From Cliona cf. orientalis (lineage: Eukaryota > Porifera > Demospongiae > Clionaida > Clionaidae), in NCBI GenBank assembly GCA_963930775.1, contig OZ005701.1:2108001-2172000 (forward strand): a DNA stretch of 64,000 nt, given 5' to 3'. The notes below the pieces were generated by a model. That model had not been told where the DNA came from, did no database searches, and saw only the letters and a list, made by a program, of their open reading frames with translations. The position numbers were made by a program, and so were the translations under genes. Below are positions 44,720 through 56,172 of the stretch, piece after piece; positions within the stretch are counted from its first letter, which is position 1, and every line of letters begins with the position of its first letter.

Positions 44720-46237
44720 TTATGTTTTATTGTTCTCTCTCTGCTTCTCCTGTGTACGTGTGTGCGTGTGTGTAAGAAATGCATGTCAATGGAAATCCAT
44801 CAGTACATGAATTTTTTGTCACAATGTCATACCCTTTCGGCGTAGAATGGTTTACACTCGTAATTGTCTTGCCCGATGCATTTCCCAACCACGAGGAAAT
44901 TCTAAATGAGTATAAAATTGATTTAATTAACTCGACTACATGATACAGGAAGCTTACGTATTGTAAATCTGGATCTTCAGAAATGAAAGAGATTGTGGGA
45001 GTATTCACGTTCACGTTGATCAGAAATTGAAATACAGCAATTCTACAAAATTATAAAGACTAGTTTATTATGCATTCACAATCAACGGTATAATTTTTAC
45101 CTCCATGAATTGCCCCAAGGATATTGGACTTGGAACCCCGGGAAATCGGCATTTTTTATCTTCTTTGGGTCACCCAATCCGTAGTAGTAGTCCCATAGGA
45201 ATATTGGTTCAGATGCATCACCAAGGCTGTAGAAGGAATCTGCCTTCTGACATATCTGCATTAAAATAATTTTATTGTCATGTGTGCGTGTGGAAGTATA
45301 ATATATCACGTGCATAACATTGTGTGCATCTATACAACATGTGGGAGTGCATGTGTGCGTGTGTGTGTACATGTGTATACTATAGTAAAATTAATAATAT
45401 TATGTGCCCTCAAGTCTGACACAGAGGCTTCCATCATGTTTTTCATATTCAGCTGTAAACTAGCTAGCTAACATGGCTAGTATACATACGGCAGATTTTT
45501 CCCCATCACAAGGGTATGGTTCACAAGGACTCCACATGTACCAGTAGATTCGACCATCAGAACGAGGTCCTGGCTCTGTGATGTTTAGCCTGAGGTATAA
45601 TAAGTGCATGCAAGAAAAACACATCACTAATACACCAATACACTATTGCTTAGTCAGGGGCTGATCCAGGGGGGTGGATAGGGTGGCTAGCCACCCCCCT
45701 TCACCAATTCTTTTATGCAACGTAGTATAGGAGATGTTCACCGTTATTAACCAGCCACCCCCTTTGCACCAGTATGATTTACTATGGGTAGCCACCCCGT
45801 CAGCCACCTTCCACGCAAATTTTCTGGATCAGCACCTGTTAGTACTACTGGATGTATATAAAAGTGTGATCGTGTTTGCATGGAGGATAATGGCATAATA
45901 ATACGTGTCTTTGAGTGTATATTGCCACTCCACCTATCATACTACCCCTGGCTAGCCATGCACCCCTTTACATTCAGGATTAAAACTGCTTTAGCTATAG
46001 CTAATATCTCTCCCTATTGAAAATGTAGGACATACGGTAGCTACTTCTACTAAATATATTATAATAATTTTTTACTCACGGGAAATCAAAGGCTTTGGAG
46101 AGGTCAAAAAAGGTTCCATTGCACGTGGCACGGCATGGGTTGATGGCATCAGGCATACACTGTGCAGCTAGTCCACCCTGGAGATAGCAGCAGGCCAGCA
46201 AGATGGCTGCAACCAAAGCTGAACGAAGAGAGGCCAT
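44720..46237 (-). CDS. Small secreted protein, MRH-like fold, tandem copy 2
   Basis: Start at 46237 with signal peptide MASLRSALVAAILLACCYL; exon 1 to about 46081 (NPCRATCNGTFFDLSKAFDF); exon 2 about 45488-45593 (IYWYMWSPCEPYPCDG); exon 3 about 45103-45255 (ICQKADSFYSLGDASEPIF, FQVQYPWGNSWR); exon 4 about 44957-45042 (FQFLINVNVNTPTISF); exon 5 about 44830-44903 (NFLVVGKCIGQDNYECKPFY); exon 6 44720-44749 (EKQRENNKT-stop). If the last donor were not used, the protein would stop at 44827 two residues later, so the short basic tail is optional. Same Cys framework as copy 1. Intron 1 carries a hAT-like MITE at 45655-45838. Confidence 0.75.
45655..45838. mobile_element. hAT-like MITE in intron of secreted copy 2
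   Basis: Ends CAGGGGCTGATCCAGG and, inverted, CAGGTGCTGATCCAG; TTAGT on both sides. Interior has GCCACCCCC words in both orientations. hAT assignment rests on the CAGGGG terminus; a full 8-bp duplication is not seen. Confidence 0.65.
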
Positions 46238-46288
46238 CTTTGGTCGTTGGGGGTATTATAGCTAGGTTCACAAGTTCAGCATAATCAT

Positions 46289-46299
46289 GAGCCCCACCC
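46289..46299 (-). promoter_or_regulatory. GGGTGGGGCTC promoter-like motif of secreted copy 2
   Basis: Coding-strand GC-box-like word 52 bp upstream of the start at 46237. Confidence 0.55.
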
Positions 46300-46439
46300 A
46301 CTCTTGCACCATCCATACATGGACATAATATTAATGCACAATCATCACTCAATAAAAAGAATGAATAATTACTGTCAGCAGCGTATAATATTATAGAAAA
46401 CACAGCCATACATGCAGACTATTATTCTTGTACGTAGAG

Positions 46440-47752
46440 TTAAGATTTCTTAAGCTTGGAATTGCTTCTCTGTTTCTTCAAGTTTAATTTGCTGTGTCAG
46501 ATTAAAAAAAAAATTCATCGCTAATCAAGAGTTTGAGATTGGTCAGATTATTATTGCTTACCCTTTCCAAATAAAACTTCCTACAGTCGTACGAATCCTG
46601 TCCAATGCACTTTCCCTTCACCAAAAAGTTCTAATATCAACGACAGCATGAATTATGTAACATGAACCCGTCGTACGTATGTTGAATAATTATATGATAG
46701 CTTAATCCTTACATATTGGAGGAATGGATCTTCAGAAAGAAATTTGATAGTTGGCTCTTCTACCAAATCATCGATTATAAAGTTAAAAACAGCAATCCTG
46801 TTTAAAAAGTAACACTTGGGTGAGTGGAGATCTCCAAATTGATTATTAACAGTCAATGGTGGGCAGATAGTATCCATTGCATGTAAAACAGTCTGAACTT
46901 GGACACAAAGGATTATTATTTTGACATATTATTGTATCCATGATCAATATAAGGGTGTGTATTGTACTACTCCACATAATACTATTATTATACCTCCATG
47001 TACTTCCAAATGTGTACTCAATGGTGTATCCAGGAAAGGAAGGTCTTGGACCATCATCAGGCTGGTACATCCCTGGTACTCGACTGAAAGTGTCCCACTT
47101 GAATATTGCATTGGCTGTCTGGCCACAGCAATAATGAACATTTGCCTTCTGGCAGAGGGCACAGTCTGTGTTAGGCATAATATAGTCTGGACAGCTATAA
47201 GCCTCACATGGGCTCCACATGTACCAATACAACCGACCATCAGTGCGACGGTAAGGTTCAGTGATATTGATCCTAACAAATTCAAGTTGCCAGTGGAAAT
47301 CATAACTCCATGATCATGTTAATGTGAAATGGAGTGCATAATAGAGTGTAAATAGCTAATAGTATTATTATGCATTCTAAAGCCCATCATTCAGCTTGGC
47401 TAAGTTATATTATTACGCCAATCCTTGACTCTCATTGGTATTAAACTCCTACATGCAATTAGGTCAAATCCTCAAAATTAATTGCACATACAGATATTCA
47501 CATGTATGATGAACCATAATGTCATTCCTAGAAATAGCTAGCACTGGCCTCTTCCCCACTGTCTGTATTGTTGCATGGGAATTAGTAAACTCACGGAAAG
47601 TCGAAGGCTTTGGCCAAATCAAAGGTTGTTCCATTACACCTGAAAACGCAGGGGTTTACCTCATCAGGCACACACTGGGCGGCCTCCCCTCCATACAGGG
47701 AGCAGCATACACCCAGAAAAATAGCAACCACGAAGAAATGCACACGAGCCAT
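46440..47752 (-). CDS. Small secreted protein, MRH-like fold, tandem copy 3 (one intron lost)
   Basis: Start at 47752 with signal peptide MARVHFFVVAIFLGVCCSLY, exon 1 to about 47596 (NPCVFRCNGTTFDLAKAFDF). The sequence equivalent to exons 2 and 3 of the other copies is one exon at about 46997-47275 (RLYWYMWSPCEAYSC, LCQKANVHYCCGQTA, YTIEYTFGSTWR). Then exon 4 about 46714-46799 (FNFIIDDLVEEPTIKF), exon 5 about 46566-46631 (NFLVKGKCIGQDSYDCRKFY) and exon 6 46440-46491, a Lys-rich tail (KLNLKKQRSNSKLKKS-stop). The intron between exons 2 and 3 present in copies 1, 2 and the pseudogene is missing here, so it was precisely lost (or gained in the others). Divergent from the GT14 gene, starts 109 bp apart. 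Confidence 0.75.
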
Positions 47753-47860
47753 CTAGAGCTTTATCGCGGAAGATCAGGAGCTAGTTAAGCCACGCCCCCA
47801 TAAGAGCGCGCGGCCTCTCGAAAATCATGGTGGGCGGCTATCTCGATCTCGGCATCATAG
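47753..47860. promoter_or_regulatory. Bidirectional promoter between secreted copy 3 and GT14 gene
   Basis: Only 108 bp separate the two divergent start codons. Contains CCACGCCCCC, GCGCGCGG and GGTGGGCGGCT. An ATG at 47827 opens an 11-codon upstream frame (MVGGYLDLGII-stop) ahead of the GT14 start, which could lower its translation if included in the transcript. Confidence 0.6.
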
Positions 47861-49438
47861 ATGAGCAGAATTATGTCGAGCATCAAGAAGGCTATGGTGG
47901 TACTGATATTTACAAGCACTACTGTTGTCATCTATTTAGTGGCGAGTCATCTATACCAAGGAAAGCAGTCTACAATGGCTGACAAAGTCGCCTATCATCG
48001 AGAAACCACAGAAGTGCATCGCTCCAACGCCAGCACTACTCTTGCAAGTCATATCAGTACACCACAGGAAACCTCGTCAATGCCTGCTCGTCACCCTAGA
48101 AAATTTCAACGCCACAGAAATCCTTTTCTACAATCCACAAGTGGACATAATATGATACCTGAGAGTATGGAATCAAAGAGTACACCAACCATTTCAGAGT
48201 TCATTGGGCATGCTCAAGGTTCAGTACACAAAAATCCTGGCTGTGCAGTTCCTCAAGGAGGATATAAAGCTTGGATGCAAAGAGTGGTGACTCTACTGAG
48301 ACCAGTAATCGAGAGAAACTGCACCAAGCTCTTTGCAGGAGACAAAGAAGAGGGAGAGAGGATAAAGAAAGAGAGTAAATTGTGGAAAAACGCCCTATCT
48401 GATGATGAGTTTTTGGAGAGAACAAGAAACTGCTCATGGCTAAGAGAAGAGTTAACGAACAATCTATACAATACGGCTTTAGAGAGGGAGATCCCAATGG
48501 CCTACATATTTATCATAAACGGACGGCCTCAATCGATGTTTCGCAACCTAAAGATACTCTACAGACCACAAAATACTTTCTGTATCAATTTCGACACAAA
48601 ATCTACTTCGACTTTGAAGCAAATCTTTAAAAATATTGAGCGGTGTTTTGAGAATATCATGATTGGTTCTAAACAGGAAGACATCATTTGGGGCTACTAT
48701 ACAATCATGGAGGCACAGTTAAACTGTCACTATGATTTGCTCAAATTTAGGGAGACTCAACCGCCCTCAAGGCAATGGAAGTATGTGGTAAACCTCTGTG
48801 GAAAGGAACTGCCATTAATGTCTCCACATGAAATGGTATCCCGTCTTAGTGTTTTAAATGGGAGTGCATCAATCATTCCTAAAAGAGTTACTAGTAGAAA
48901 TGTGTACGATTTGGAGAGAATACATAACAAAGTAAAGTACAGCTGGTGGTATGGTAGACCAACGACAATGGATGAAAAGCTGGACCCAATTCCATTCAAT
49001 CTGACATTCTACAAGAGCTCTTCCTATAGCGTTCTATCGCACAAATTTGTCCACTTTTTACTCACGGATCCCATTGCACTAGAGGTACACCATTTCTTCA
49101 CAAACGCAATGCATTCAGAAGAACACTTCTATGCCACTCTCTTCATGATGCCTGGGGTGCCAGGTGGATATGATCCTAAACTTAAAGACCTCTACGTGCG
49201 GGCTGCACACTCAACTTGGCAATTGTCACAACATAATGAACTTTGCTACGGTATCGTGGTCAACTCAATTTGCACCATAACGGCCAGGGACTTACCCATG
49301 GTGATGAGAACCTCACAGAATAGGACGCTCTTTCATAACAAGTATTTAATGGAGAGAGGTCACACCGCCATGGACTGCTTGGAGGAGAGGATCGTTGAAA
49401 AGAACAAGCTAGAATATCAAAGAGACTGTCCTAGCTAG
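47861..49438 (+). CDS. Beta-1,6-N-acetylglucosaminyltransferase-like GT14 enzyme, second copy, intronless
   Basis: 525 aa, single exon, paralogue of 31026-32699. Signal anchor at about residues 9-29 (VVLIFTSTTVVIYLVASHLY), stem, then the Branch domain with IPMAYIFIINGRPQSMFRNL, LYRPQNTFCINFDTKS, DIIWGYYTIMEAQLNCHYDL, YVVNLCGKELPLMSPHEMV and SEEHFYATLFMMPGVPGGYD, ending LFHNKYLMERGHTAMDCLEE. Type II Golgi glycosyltransferase transferring GlcNAc in beta-1,6 linkage is expected from the family; acceptor unknown. A second Met five codons in (MSSIKK) is an alternative start. Opposite in orientation to its paralogue, so the duplicated block was inverted or moved. Confidence 0.9.
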   Translation: MSRIMSSIKKAMVVLIFTSTTVVIYLVASHLYQGKQSTMADKVAYHRETTEVHRSNASTTLASHISTPQETSSMPARHPRKFQRHRNPFLQSTSGHNMIPESMESKSTPTISEFIGHAQGSVHKNPGCAVPQGGYKAWMQRVVTLLRPVIERNCTKLFAGDKEEGERIKKESKLWKNALSDDEFLERTRNCSWLREELTNNLYNTALEREIPMAYIFIINGRPQSMFRNLKILYRPQNTFCINFDTKSTSTLKQIFKNIERCFENIMIGSKQEDIIWGYYTIMEAQLNCHYDLLKFRETQPPSRQWKYVVNLCGKELPLMSPHEMVSRLSVLNGSASIIPKRVTSRNVYDLERIHNKVKYSWWYGRPTTMDEKLDPIPFNLTFYKSSSYSVLSHKFVHFLLTDPIALEVHHFFTNAMHSEEHFYATLFMMPGVPGGYDPKLKDLYVRAAHSTWQLSQHNELCYGIVVNSICTITARDLPMVMRTSQNRTLFHNKYLMERGHTAMDCLEERIVEKNKLEYQRDCPS

Positions 49439-49657
49439 CAGTCAATGACTAGTATGCATGCACAATGTCATGTACGTACCATGCTACAGCGTATGTTATG
49501 AGATGGAACTTTCACTCTCATGCACGCATAATTATATAAAGTGTGAAAATTAAATTTAACTTTATCAGACAGAGTCAAGGCACTAATCATACATGTACAC
49601 ACATCCAAATTTCATAGTTATACATGCTGATAGATCAGAGTATATAAATACAGTAGC
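49439..49657. other. Short 3' intergenic region between converging genes
   Basis: GT14 (plus) and mrpl21 (minus) converge here; ATTATATAAAG at about 49530 and AAATTAAATTTAAC follow. No further feature recognised. Confidence 0.4.
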
Positions 49658-52600
49658 TTATCTCAGACTGGGGGTGAGGTGAATGTCATTGATTCTAAGA
49701 ATAGTGACATCTTGACGATGACCTGGACAACATAAATTATTATTACATAAATTACTGGCTCCCCTTGTAGGGGTAAAGCTCCTCAGTAGCAATTCACATT
49801 TCTGTGGTTATGAGGTAATTATGGTTTAATCTATGAGGTAATTATGAGAGAATTCAGGGCCTCAATGGAGCCCTTCTGGGACTTGAAAATCAGTAAAATA
49901 CGTAAAGAATCTTATGTGCACCACTACTGGGGATATGGTCAAGTGCTTCATATTTGACACTAACTGAGTGGAAATTCTTACCCTTTGTCCTCTTGTAATT
50001 CTTTCTCCTTTTCTTCTTGAAAACGATGACTTTTGCTGTCTTGGTATGCTCGGTTACTGTGGCCTTGACACGAACAACATCAGAACTGAAGAATAGATAC
50101 AAATACAATGCTATAATATTATGTATATAATAATTATATAGCTTGATCTTGCCAATAGTGCACTTTGTGAACTGTGACCTGTGCCATATTCAGCGTGAAC
50201 TGCGCCAATATCTGTGACCCATGCCAGTATCTTGGCACAAAAGCACTTTAGATGTTACCGTAGTTAATCGAATACAACGTATGATCCAATCTAACGTAAG
50301 AAATTAGCATTTTACGAATTCTCATAACCGTTATATATATGGAGCAATTGACGACCTTAACCAGAAAATCGCGTGTTTTTCAAAATTGAAATTATTTTTT
50401 TTCCATACGTAGTATTAGATTCAGTACGGTATAAAGCTTCATGCAACAAGTATATGTACACACAGATTATGCACATTACATTAGTGGAGTAAGCTGTCTT
50501 AAAAGTACATGTATGTGAGCCCAAAACAGCGACCTTTACTACAATGGTGAAAATTTATTCCACAAAGGTATATATATGTAGCTGGCCAAACTTTGTCCAG
50601 TGAAAATTTTCAATTCCATGGTAGTAAAACACAACATCAGTGTAATAATATCACTGCTGATAACTGCCTACCTCAGGATTGGTCTTCCTATCAACGTGAA
50701 GTTTTCTGAACCAGCCAGCAATACCTACAAGTGAATGTGGCAGGTACATATTAATTTTAATATCAGAGTCAACATCACAATAATATTATTATCAGAAATT
50801 TAAGCTCTTGAATAACCTTTTATGTACGTGTATTAGAGTAACACAGTAAACTCCTCACATGTAATTACATGTATGTATGCACCATTCCATTTCATGTGAC
50901 CCTCTACGACAAAATCAACCATATTGTGCTGGATATCAATCTGAGATACAGGCCAAAATACGTGATAATAATGATTATTATAATTAGGCATGGATCGATA
51001 GAGGAATAATTCCTCTACACAAAAATCTGCTTCTAGAACGAGTTATGGCTCAAAGAAGTCAGGCGAGTAGCTACATAGAGCCACCATGATATGGTTAGAT
51101 ACATGTAAGCGTGGCAGCTGCACACAACAAAGTCTCCAGCCACTTCTTCTTCGATTTTATGTACTAACAATCTTTAGAAATATTTGTCTTTTATCCCATC
51201 GAAAACATTGGCTGCTTCTCTCATTCAGGCATTTTGGCAGCCAGCTAGCTCACTGATTAGGTGGGCTTGGCCATGGATTTGTATATTAAAATGGAAAGTA
51301 CATGTATACGGACTTCCGCGTGCAACGTAAACATGTATTAATGTTTCATCGTGCTTGGTGCAAACTATTATTACAGATGATCTGGGTACATTTTGGCTCA
51401 TATCTCCACGACTACATGGGCTAGAGACTTCAACTTTGCAGGAATAATAGTTCAAAGGTTGTAGTTCGTTAGTGACCTGGGGACGAGGCTAGTTTGTGGC
51501 CTCAACTCAAAATCGGTTGTCAGCACAATATAGTTGGTATGATCATGGAGGTCACATAATAATTATCATGCATTGTGCTTGCACAATCTGTACATGTACC
51601 TTTTCCAAATAAATTTCTGAGCCAATATCGGCAGGTATCTTGTTGACAACAATGAGGTCATTCGGGGTCACTTTGAACTGACGACCACCTGAATGGGACA
51701 ACAAGGGATGTACATGTATATGTAAATTAAATATTATACACTGGAGCCACACATAATACTAGTATGTAGTACATGTACATGTATGTGTGCATGTGAGTGC
51801 CTGTGTATGTATATTTGTTGGTAGTTGCCTACATGTAGCAACCAAAGTTTTTTTGCTGAGGGTTGGGTCATCATAAAGTAGGCCAATGAACAGAGGTCAA
51901 CTACCAACAAAATATTTATCTGATAGTAATCGGGGTGCATTCGACCATGCATCTCATGCACCTTAATTACTGTCAGATAACTATTATATGTACATGTATG
52001 TGTGTGTGTCTTCGTGTTCACTCACCAATATGAACGACTCCAAATATCTTAGATGGTGTCTGTGATGATATCTCTTCATTCACTCTAACCAGAGTCTCTG
52101 CAATGTACAATTAACATCTTACGTGACACAGTATGACGTTGGAGTATCATGACACCAATTCAATAGGTAAAGGGTCGTCAAATTATAGTAGCACTTGCCT
52201 GCATTAGTTGCTGCGTAGTGTCTCCTTTGCCAAGCCAGCCATGAACACGTCACACCCAAACTCTGCCTACAAGTAAAGTGATATTAAACGGTTAGATATT
52301 TTGGGTCCAAGAAATTAGTAGTGTTTTTGATCGGAGTACACACGCAAGTGCTGCATGTATAGCAAGACAACTTGTTTGACCAAATTAATTATTGAGACGT
52401 TTAGAAGTATTATCGGATGCTATCAAGTTATTATTTCTTTTACATACTAAGTGCTATACTATAAATACTCTGCTGCAGTGTATGCATTGAAATTCCACTC
52501 ACAGAGCAAGGGATTGTGATCCCACAGTCGTCACGCGCTCTCTTGTAGCCAAGAACGACGGAAGCAGAGAGCTGCTTGCGTACGCCCTCTGAAAGGCTGT

Positions 52601-52660
52601 ATTAACGCCAGCTGACCACCAATACGAGCACAGTCTTCTAGCTGATCGCAGTAGAGCCAT
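49658..52660 (-). CDS. mrpl21: Mitochondrial large-subunit ribosomal protein bL21m
   Basis: Seven exons: 52503-52660, 52199-52266, 52026-52097, 51600-51688, 50672-50724, 49982-50085, 49658-49722; about 202 aa, close to the ~205 aa of vertebrate MRPL21. N-terminus [15 protein letters not shown] is a typical mitochondrial presequence. The bL21 domain follows: [59 protein letters not shown], then the rRNA-binding basic patch [20 protein letters not shown]. All phases agree. Exon 2 ends AATGCAG followed by GCAAGT, a GC-AG intron. Intron 4 carries a dispersed repeat (50890-51270) and the last intron another (49797-49955). Head-to-head with wdr77. Confidence 0.95.
49797..49955. repeat. Dispersed repeat, TGTGGTTATGAGG family, copy 3
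   Basis: CAGTAGCAATTCACATTTCT at the left, TACTGGGGATATGGTCAAG at the right; most internal sequence deleted relative to 21942-22480. Lies in the last intron of mrpl21. Confidence 0.7.
50890..51270. repeat. Dispersed ~400-bp repeat, copy in mrpl21 intron
   Basis: Homologous to 26588-27030 in ankyrin gene B; same orientation in the window. No open frame and no inverted ends recognised. Confidence 0.7.
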
Positions 52661-52762
52661 GGTGTGCCTGTTTCCAAATAATGCCCACCCACGTGTCCTG
52701 GAATGAAGGTGGGCGGGGCTGACATTCCACGTGGCCTTTGAAGAAGTGCAAAGTGAAGTGTC
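52661..52762. promoter_or_regulatory. Bidirectional promoter of mrpl21 and wdr77
   Basis: 102 bp between divergent start codons. Contains CCACCCACGTGTCC (an E-box CACGTG), GGTGGGCGGGGCTGAC and a second CCACGTGG. GGGCGGGGCT lies about 40 bp before the wdr77 ATG. Confidence 0.7.
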
Positions 52763-55700
52763 ATGGCGAACGTGCATTTTGAAGCCGTATCCCATAGAAA
52801 AGGTAACTTATTGATTCGCCAAACTTATCCTGGCAACTAAAACTCCTCTTTTTTTGTATTTTAGATGGTAGTTTTGCTCTGGCCAGTTCGTCCCTGACGG
52901 GGGGTGTGTGGGATGGATCTCTGTGGGTGTTCACTAGCATTGATGACTTCAACGAGTGTCCTGTCTTGAGGAATGTTGCCACTCAGACTTCATCGGGAAT
53001 TTCTGATATCCTCTGGTGAGTGCTCTCCATGTTTGGATCTTAATTTTAGAGTTGGTTGCCAGTATATGTATATACATGCGCATGTACATAATAATTATTA
53101 TGTTGTGTGACCATCTAACACTTAATATCCCAAATCATACATGTAGTTCCCCATGTTGGCCGAAATTATATAACTGTAGTGTCCCAGGCAAGCACCCACT
53201 CCTGGGTAAGCGTTCAGATACCGCATTTCAAGGGATCAATGTTACAGTAGCAGCTTTTATAAATGTACATGTATGCAATTTATATCCCGAATAAGCATCC
53301 GTGCAAGCCAAAATCACGAGCTATGTTTAAGTGCCCATTGGCGCTTACCCGTCAGAGTCTCATGGATCAAGGCTAGGCAGGTCTACTCTTTAGATTAAGT
53401 TCCTTCTCTATTCCCCCAGGTTGACTGGAGAGACTCATCTTGTGGTGGCCAGTGACTCAGGTGAGGTACAGCTCTACAACTGTCGACTTCCCGGGAACTT
53501 GGCGGACTTTCAGTGCTCGCTGGGTTGCCATGATGACATGGTGCTCACTCTGACCAGGACTGCTGATCATGACAGGGTCATCAGTGGTGGAGCAGATGGC
53601 AAGTAGGTGATAACTGGGGTGGCAATGTTGCTTAGAAGAGTTTATTACTGATCTTGATTTCTGTAATGTTTAACATAACACTAATACCTAGGCACAGGTT
53701 TTTACATGCAAGTGCGTCTACATGTACATATAAGAATTATACAATATCAAGTATGCACACATGCACGTGTGCATACTTTTTTCAATTCATACTACATGTA
53801 GCTATCTACACAACCAATCTAGCCACCTTCCTGTCTACTCTAATTGAGCCTAATACATATGCGCATACTTCTTTGAAACACCTGTGCACATTTGCGTATG
53901 CAATCCACATACATGTACATACACTTGTATATACATGCAGAACAATAGTCTGGGATGTGAGCAATAAAAGAATGGTGAAAAGCTATAAAGGTACGGATAG
54001 TATGATGTGATTTGTATACGCAATGACTCCTGCTACGATATTATCGTTGTTAGGGCACTCAGAGATGGTGTACTCTGTCACTGCTCATCCAACTGATAGG
54101 GAGTGTTTCATATCAACATCCATGGTCAGTACATGTACTTGTACAATGTCATATACTCTTATTAGTTGGTGCTCTCCTACCCTCCCTTTCTTTTCTCTCT
54201 CTCTCTCTTTCTCTCTCACCTTCTTACTCTCCTACCCCCTCTATCTCGCCCCTTTCGTTTAGCACTTGCTTGTTGAGTAATAAGTGCTTACATGTATAGT
54301 GTGTACACTGGTTTTTTCTTATTTGCAGGATGGTCATATTCGAAAGTGGGATTTGAGAAAGCCCAAACCATCAAGCGATTTTCAAGGTATGCTGTGTGCA
54401 TGTACATTCCACCATTAACTTTGTTACTATTAACATGAATCTAAATCTGTAATTAATATTTTGCTATTGATTAATGCCACCATGTTTACATGTATGTACA
54501 TGTGTAGCTCACAACGGTGATATTTATACCAGTCTACTGTGGTGTCCAAGCGATGAAAACTCACTAGCTCTTGGTAGGTATATAAAAATTAAATTATCAT
54601 TCCTGGTATATATTGGTAGAGGGAGAAGTTAATAACCACATCCAAGCTTTTAACCTCCCACTAGTTCAATATACCATAGGCCGGGTTTTAATTGCGAGTA
54701 TCTATTAATTGCAAATTGTGAGTTTTTGTACGTTTCGCAATTAATAGATTTGCAAACAAAAACGTGCACGTATACTACAGTACGGTATGGGACCGTTTAT
54801 CGCAATTATTGGATTCATAATTTTGCCTGACTTGACTACAACACAATTATTAAACTATGCAATTAAAACCCGTCCTACGGTGTCTAAGGAAGTTAAATGC
54901 ATGTGTAATACTGATAAAAACAAGTTATTAATTTTGATAGTGTAATCTAGAGTACAGAGATCAGTGGAAAAGGCAATCAGTGTTACCTAACGTAATATCC
55001 TGAAATGTTCACATGTAATTGTGATTCTTACGTGCATCTGGTCATTTTCTTCCCATCCCCAGGATCGCGATCGGGTGCAGTACAGGTTGTTGACATGAGG
55101 TATGACAAGGGCTACCTCTTTGCCTGCTACAATGCTCACCAGAGACAAGTACACAGAATGGCATTTGCACCTTGGGAGTAAGTTATTTGCTTGCAGAACC
55201 AGAAATAAGCTATCTCTAATAGGAGGACAAAAATTAATATCCAAAACAACTGTAGCAGCCATGTTAGGTATTCATTAGCTAGCATTGCCGCTTTGTATAC
55301 ACAATATAATATGATGTACATGTACATATACATATACATGTGTTTGCTCGTACACTGTAAGCATGATAGCAAGCATAAATTTTATGTCTCATTTTCTGTA
55401 CTTACAGTTGTAGTCTGCTGGCCAGTGTTTCTGATGACACTGATGTTCGAGTCACCTACACCAAGGATGGAACAAACATGTATGCCGATGCTTCATATTG
55501 TATTCTTACAATAATCATTGATGGCGATGCCTAAAATGTCTCGGGTAATTGCCCTATGGACACACACACATACATGCAACTAGGGATTTCCACCCGCACC
55601 ATCAATACTGAATTTTCTTTGCCGTGTGAATAGGGCAGGGCCAAACAGATTGATGTGGTTCTATACCACCCTCCTGATGTACCCCACCCTTGGCCTAGGG

Positions 55701-56172
55701 AGGACACTGCTTTCAAAATTTATTTCTCCTCTATATTTTACCCTTTCCTCTCCCTTCCCTCTCTCCCCCTTTCCTCCCTCCCCCCTCCCCCCTCTCTTCC
55801 CTCTCCTCCCTCTCCCTCGATCTCTCCCCCTCTCTTCTCTCCTATCTCACCCTTGACACAGGTATACATGTTCTTCTCACATTGATTTTGTGCATGGAGT
55901 TTCATGGCATCCTTCAGAGCCGCTCCTCATCACCTGTGCTTGGGATGGGCAAGTGCTACAGCATTCGATAGACACATCCAAGAAAGAAGGTTGGTTACTG
56001 TGAGCATAAAGGTCATTGGCCACATCCATAGTTATTATTGGCATGCACATATTATTATACACATACAGCAGGTGATTGTACTCCAGTAGTATCCAGCTCT
56101 GATCAACCTCCTCTTTGCAACAGTGAATCTGAGAACTCAGATACAACTACAAATCAAACGATGGAGTCTTAA
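52763..56172 (+). CDS. wdr77: WD40 protein, methylosome subunit WDR77/MEP50-like
   Basis: Eleven exons: 52763-52802, 52865-53015, 53420-53602, 53941-53990, 54054-54124, 54329-54386, 54508-54573, 55063-55177, 55408-55479, 55862-55989, 56072-56172. They sum to 345 codons without a phase conflict, giving 344 aa against ~342 in human WDR77. WD repeats are recognised from GGVWDGSLWVF, LVVASDSGEVQLYNC, ISGGADGKTIVWDVS, STSMDGHIRKWDLRKPKPS, LALGSRSGAVQVVDMR, LASVSDDTDVRV and LITCAWDGQVLQHSID, with LWVF, VASDSGxVxL and WDxRxPKP matching WDR77. The family forms the heterooctamer with the arginine methyltransferase PRMT5 and presents substrates such as histones and Sm proteins. The Ser/Asn-rich C-terminal tail is divergent. 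Introns are small, two being almost pure pyrimidine. Confidence 0.92.
54674..54880. mobile_element. MITE with TIR CCATAGGCCGGGTTTTAATT
   Basis: Ends CCATAGGCCGGGTTTTAATT and, inverted, CCGTAGGACGGGTTTTAATT; ATTAATTGCAAATT and ATTGCGA words recur inside in both orientations. In an intron of wdr77. Confidence 0.8.
55725..55856. repeat. Pyrimidine-only tract in wdr77 intron
   Basis: About 130 bp almost entirely C and T (CTCTCCC/TTCCCTC type); a shorter one is at 54186-54262 in another intron of the same gene. Frames that run through them are not coding. Confidence 0.85.

Noticed and set aside
55626-55885. Pro/Ser/Leu-rich ORFs in the wdr77 region
   Set aside because: They read through a pyrimidine-only intron tract between two well-defined WD40 exons.
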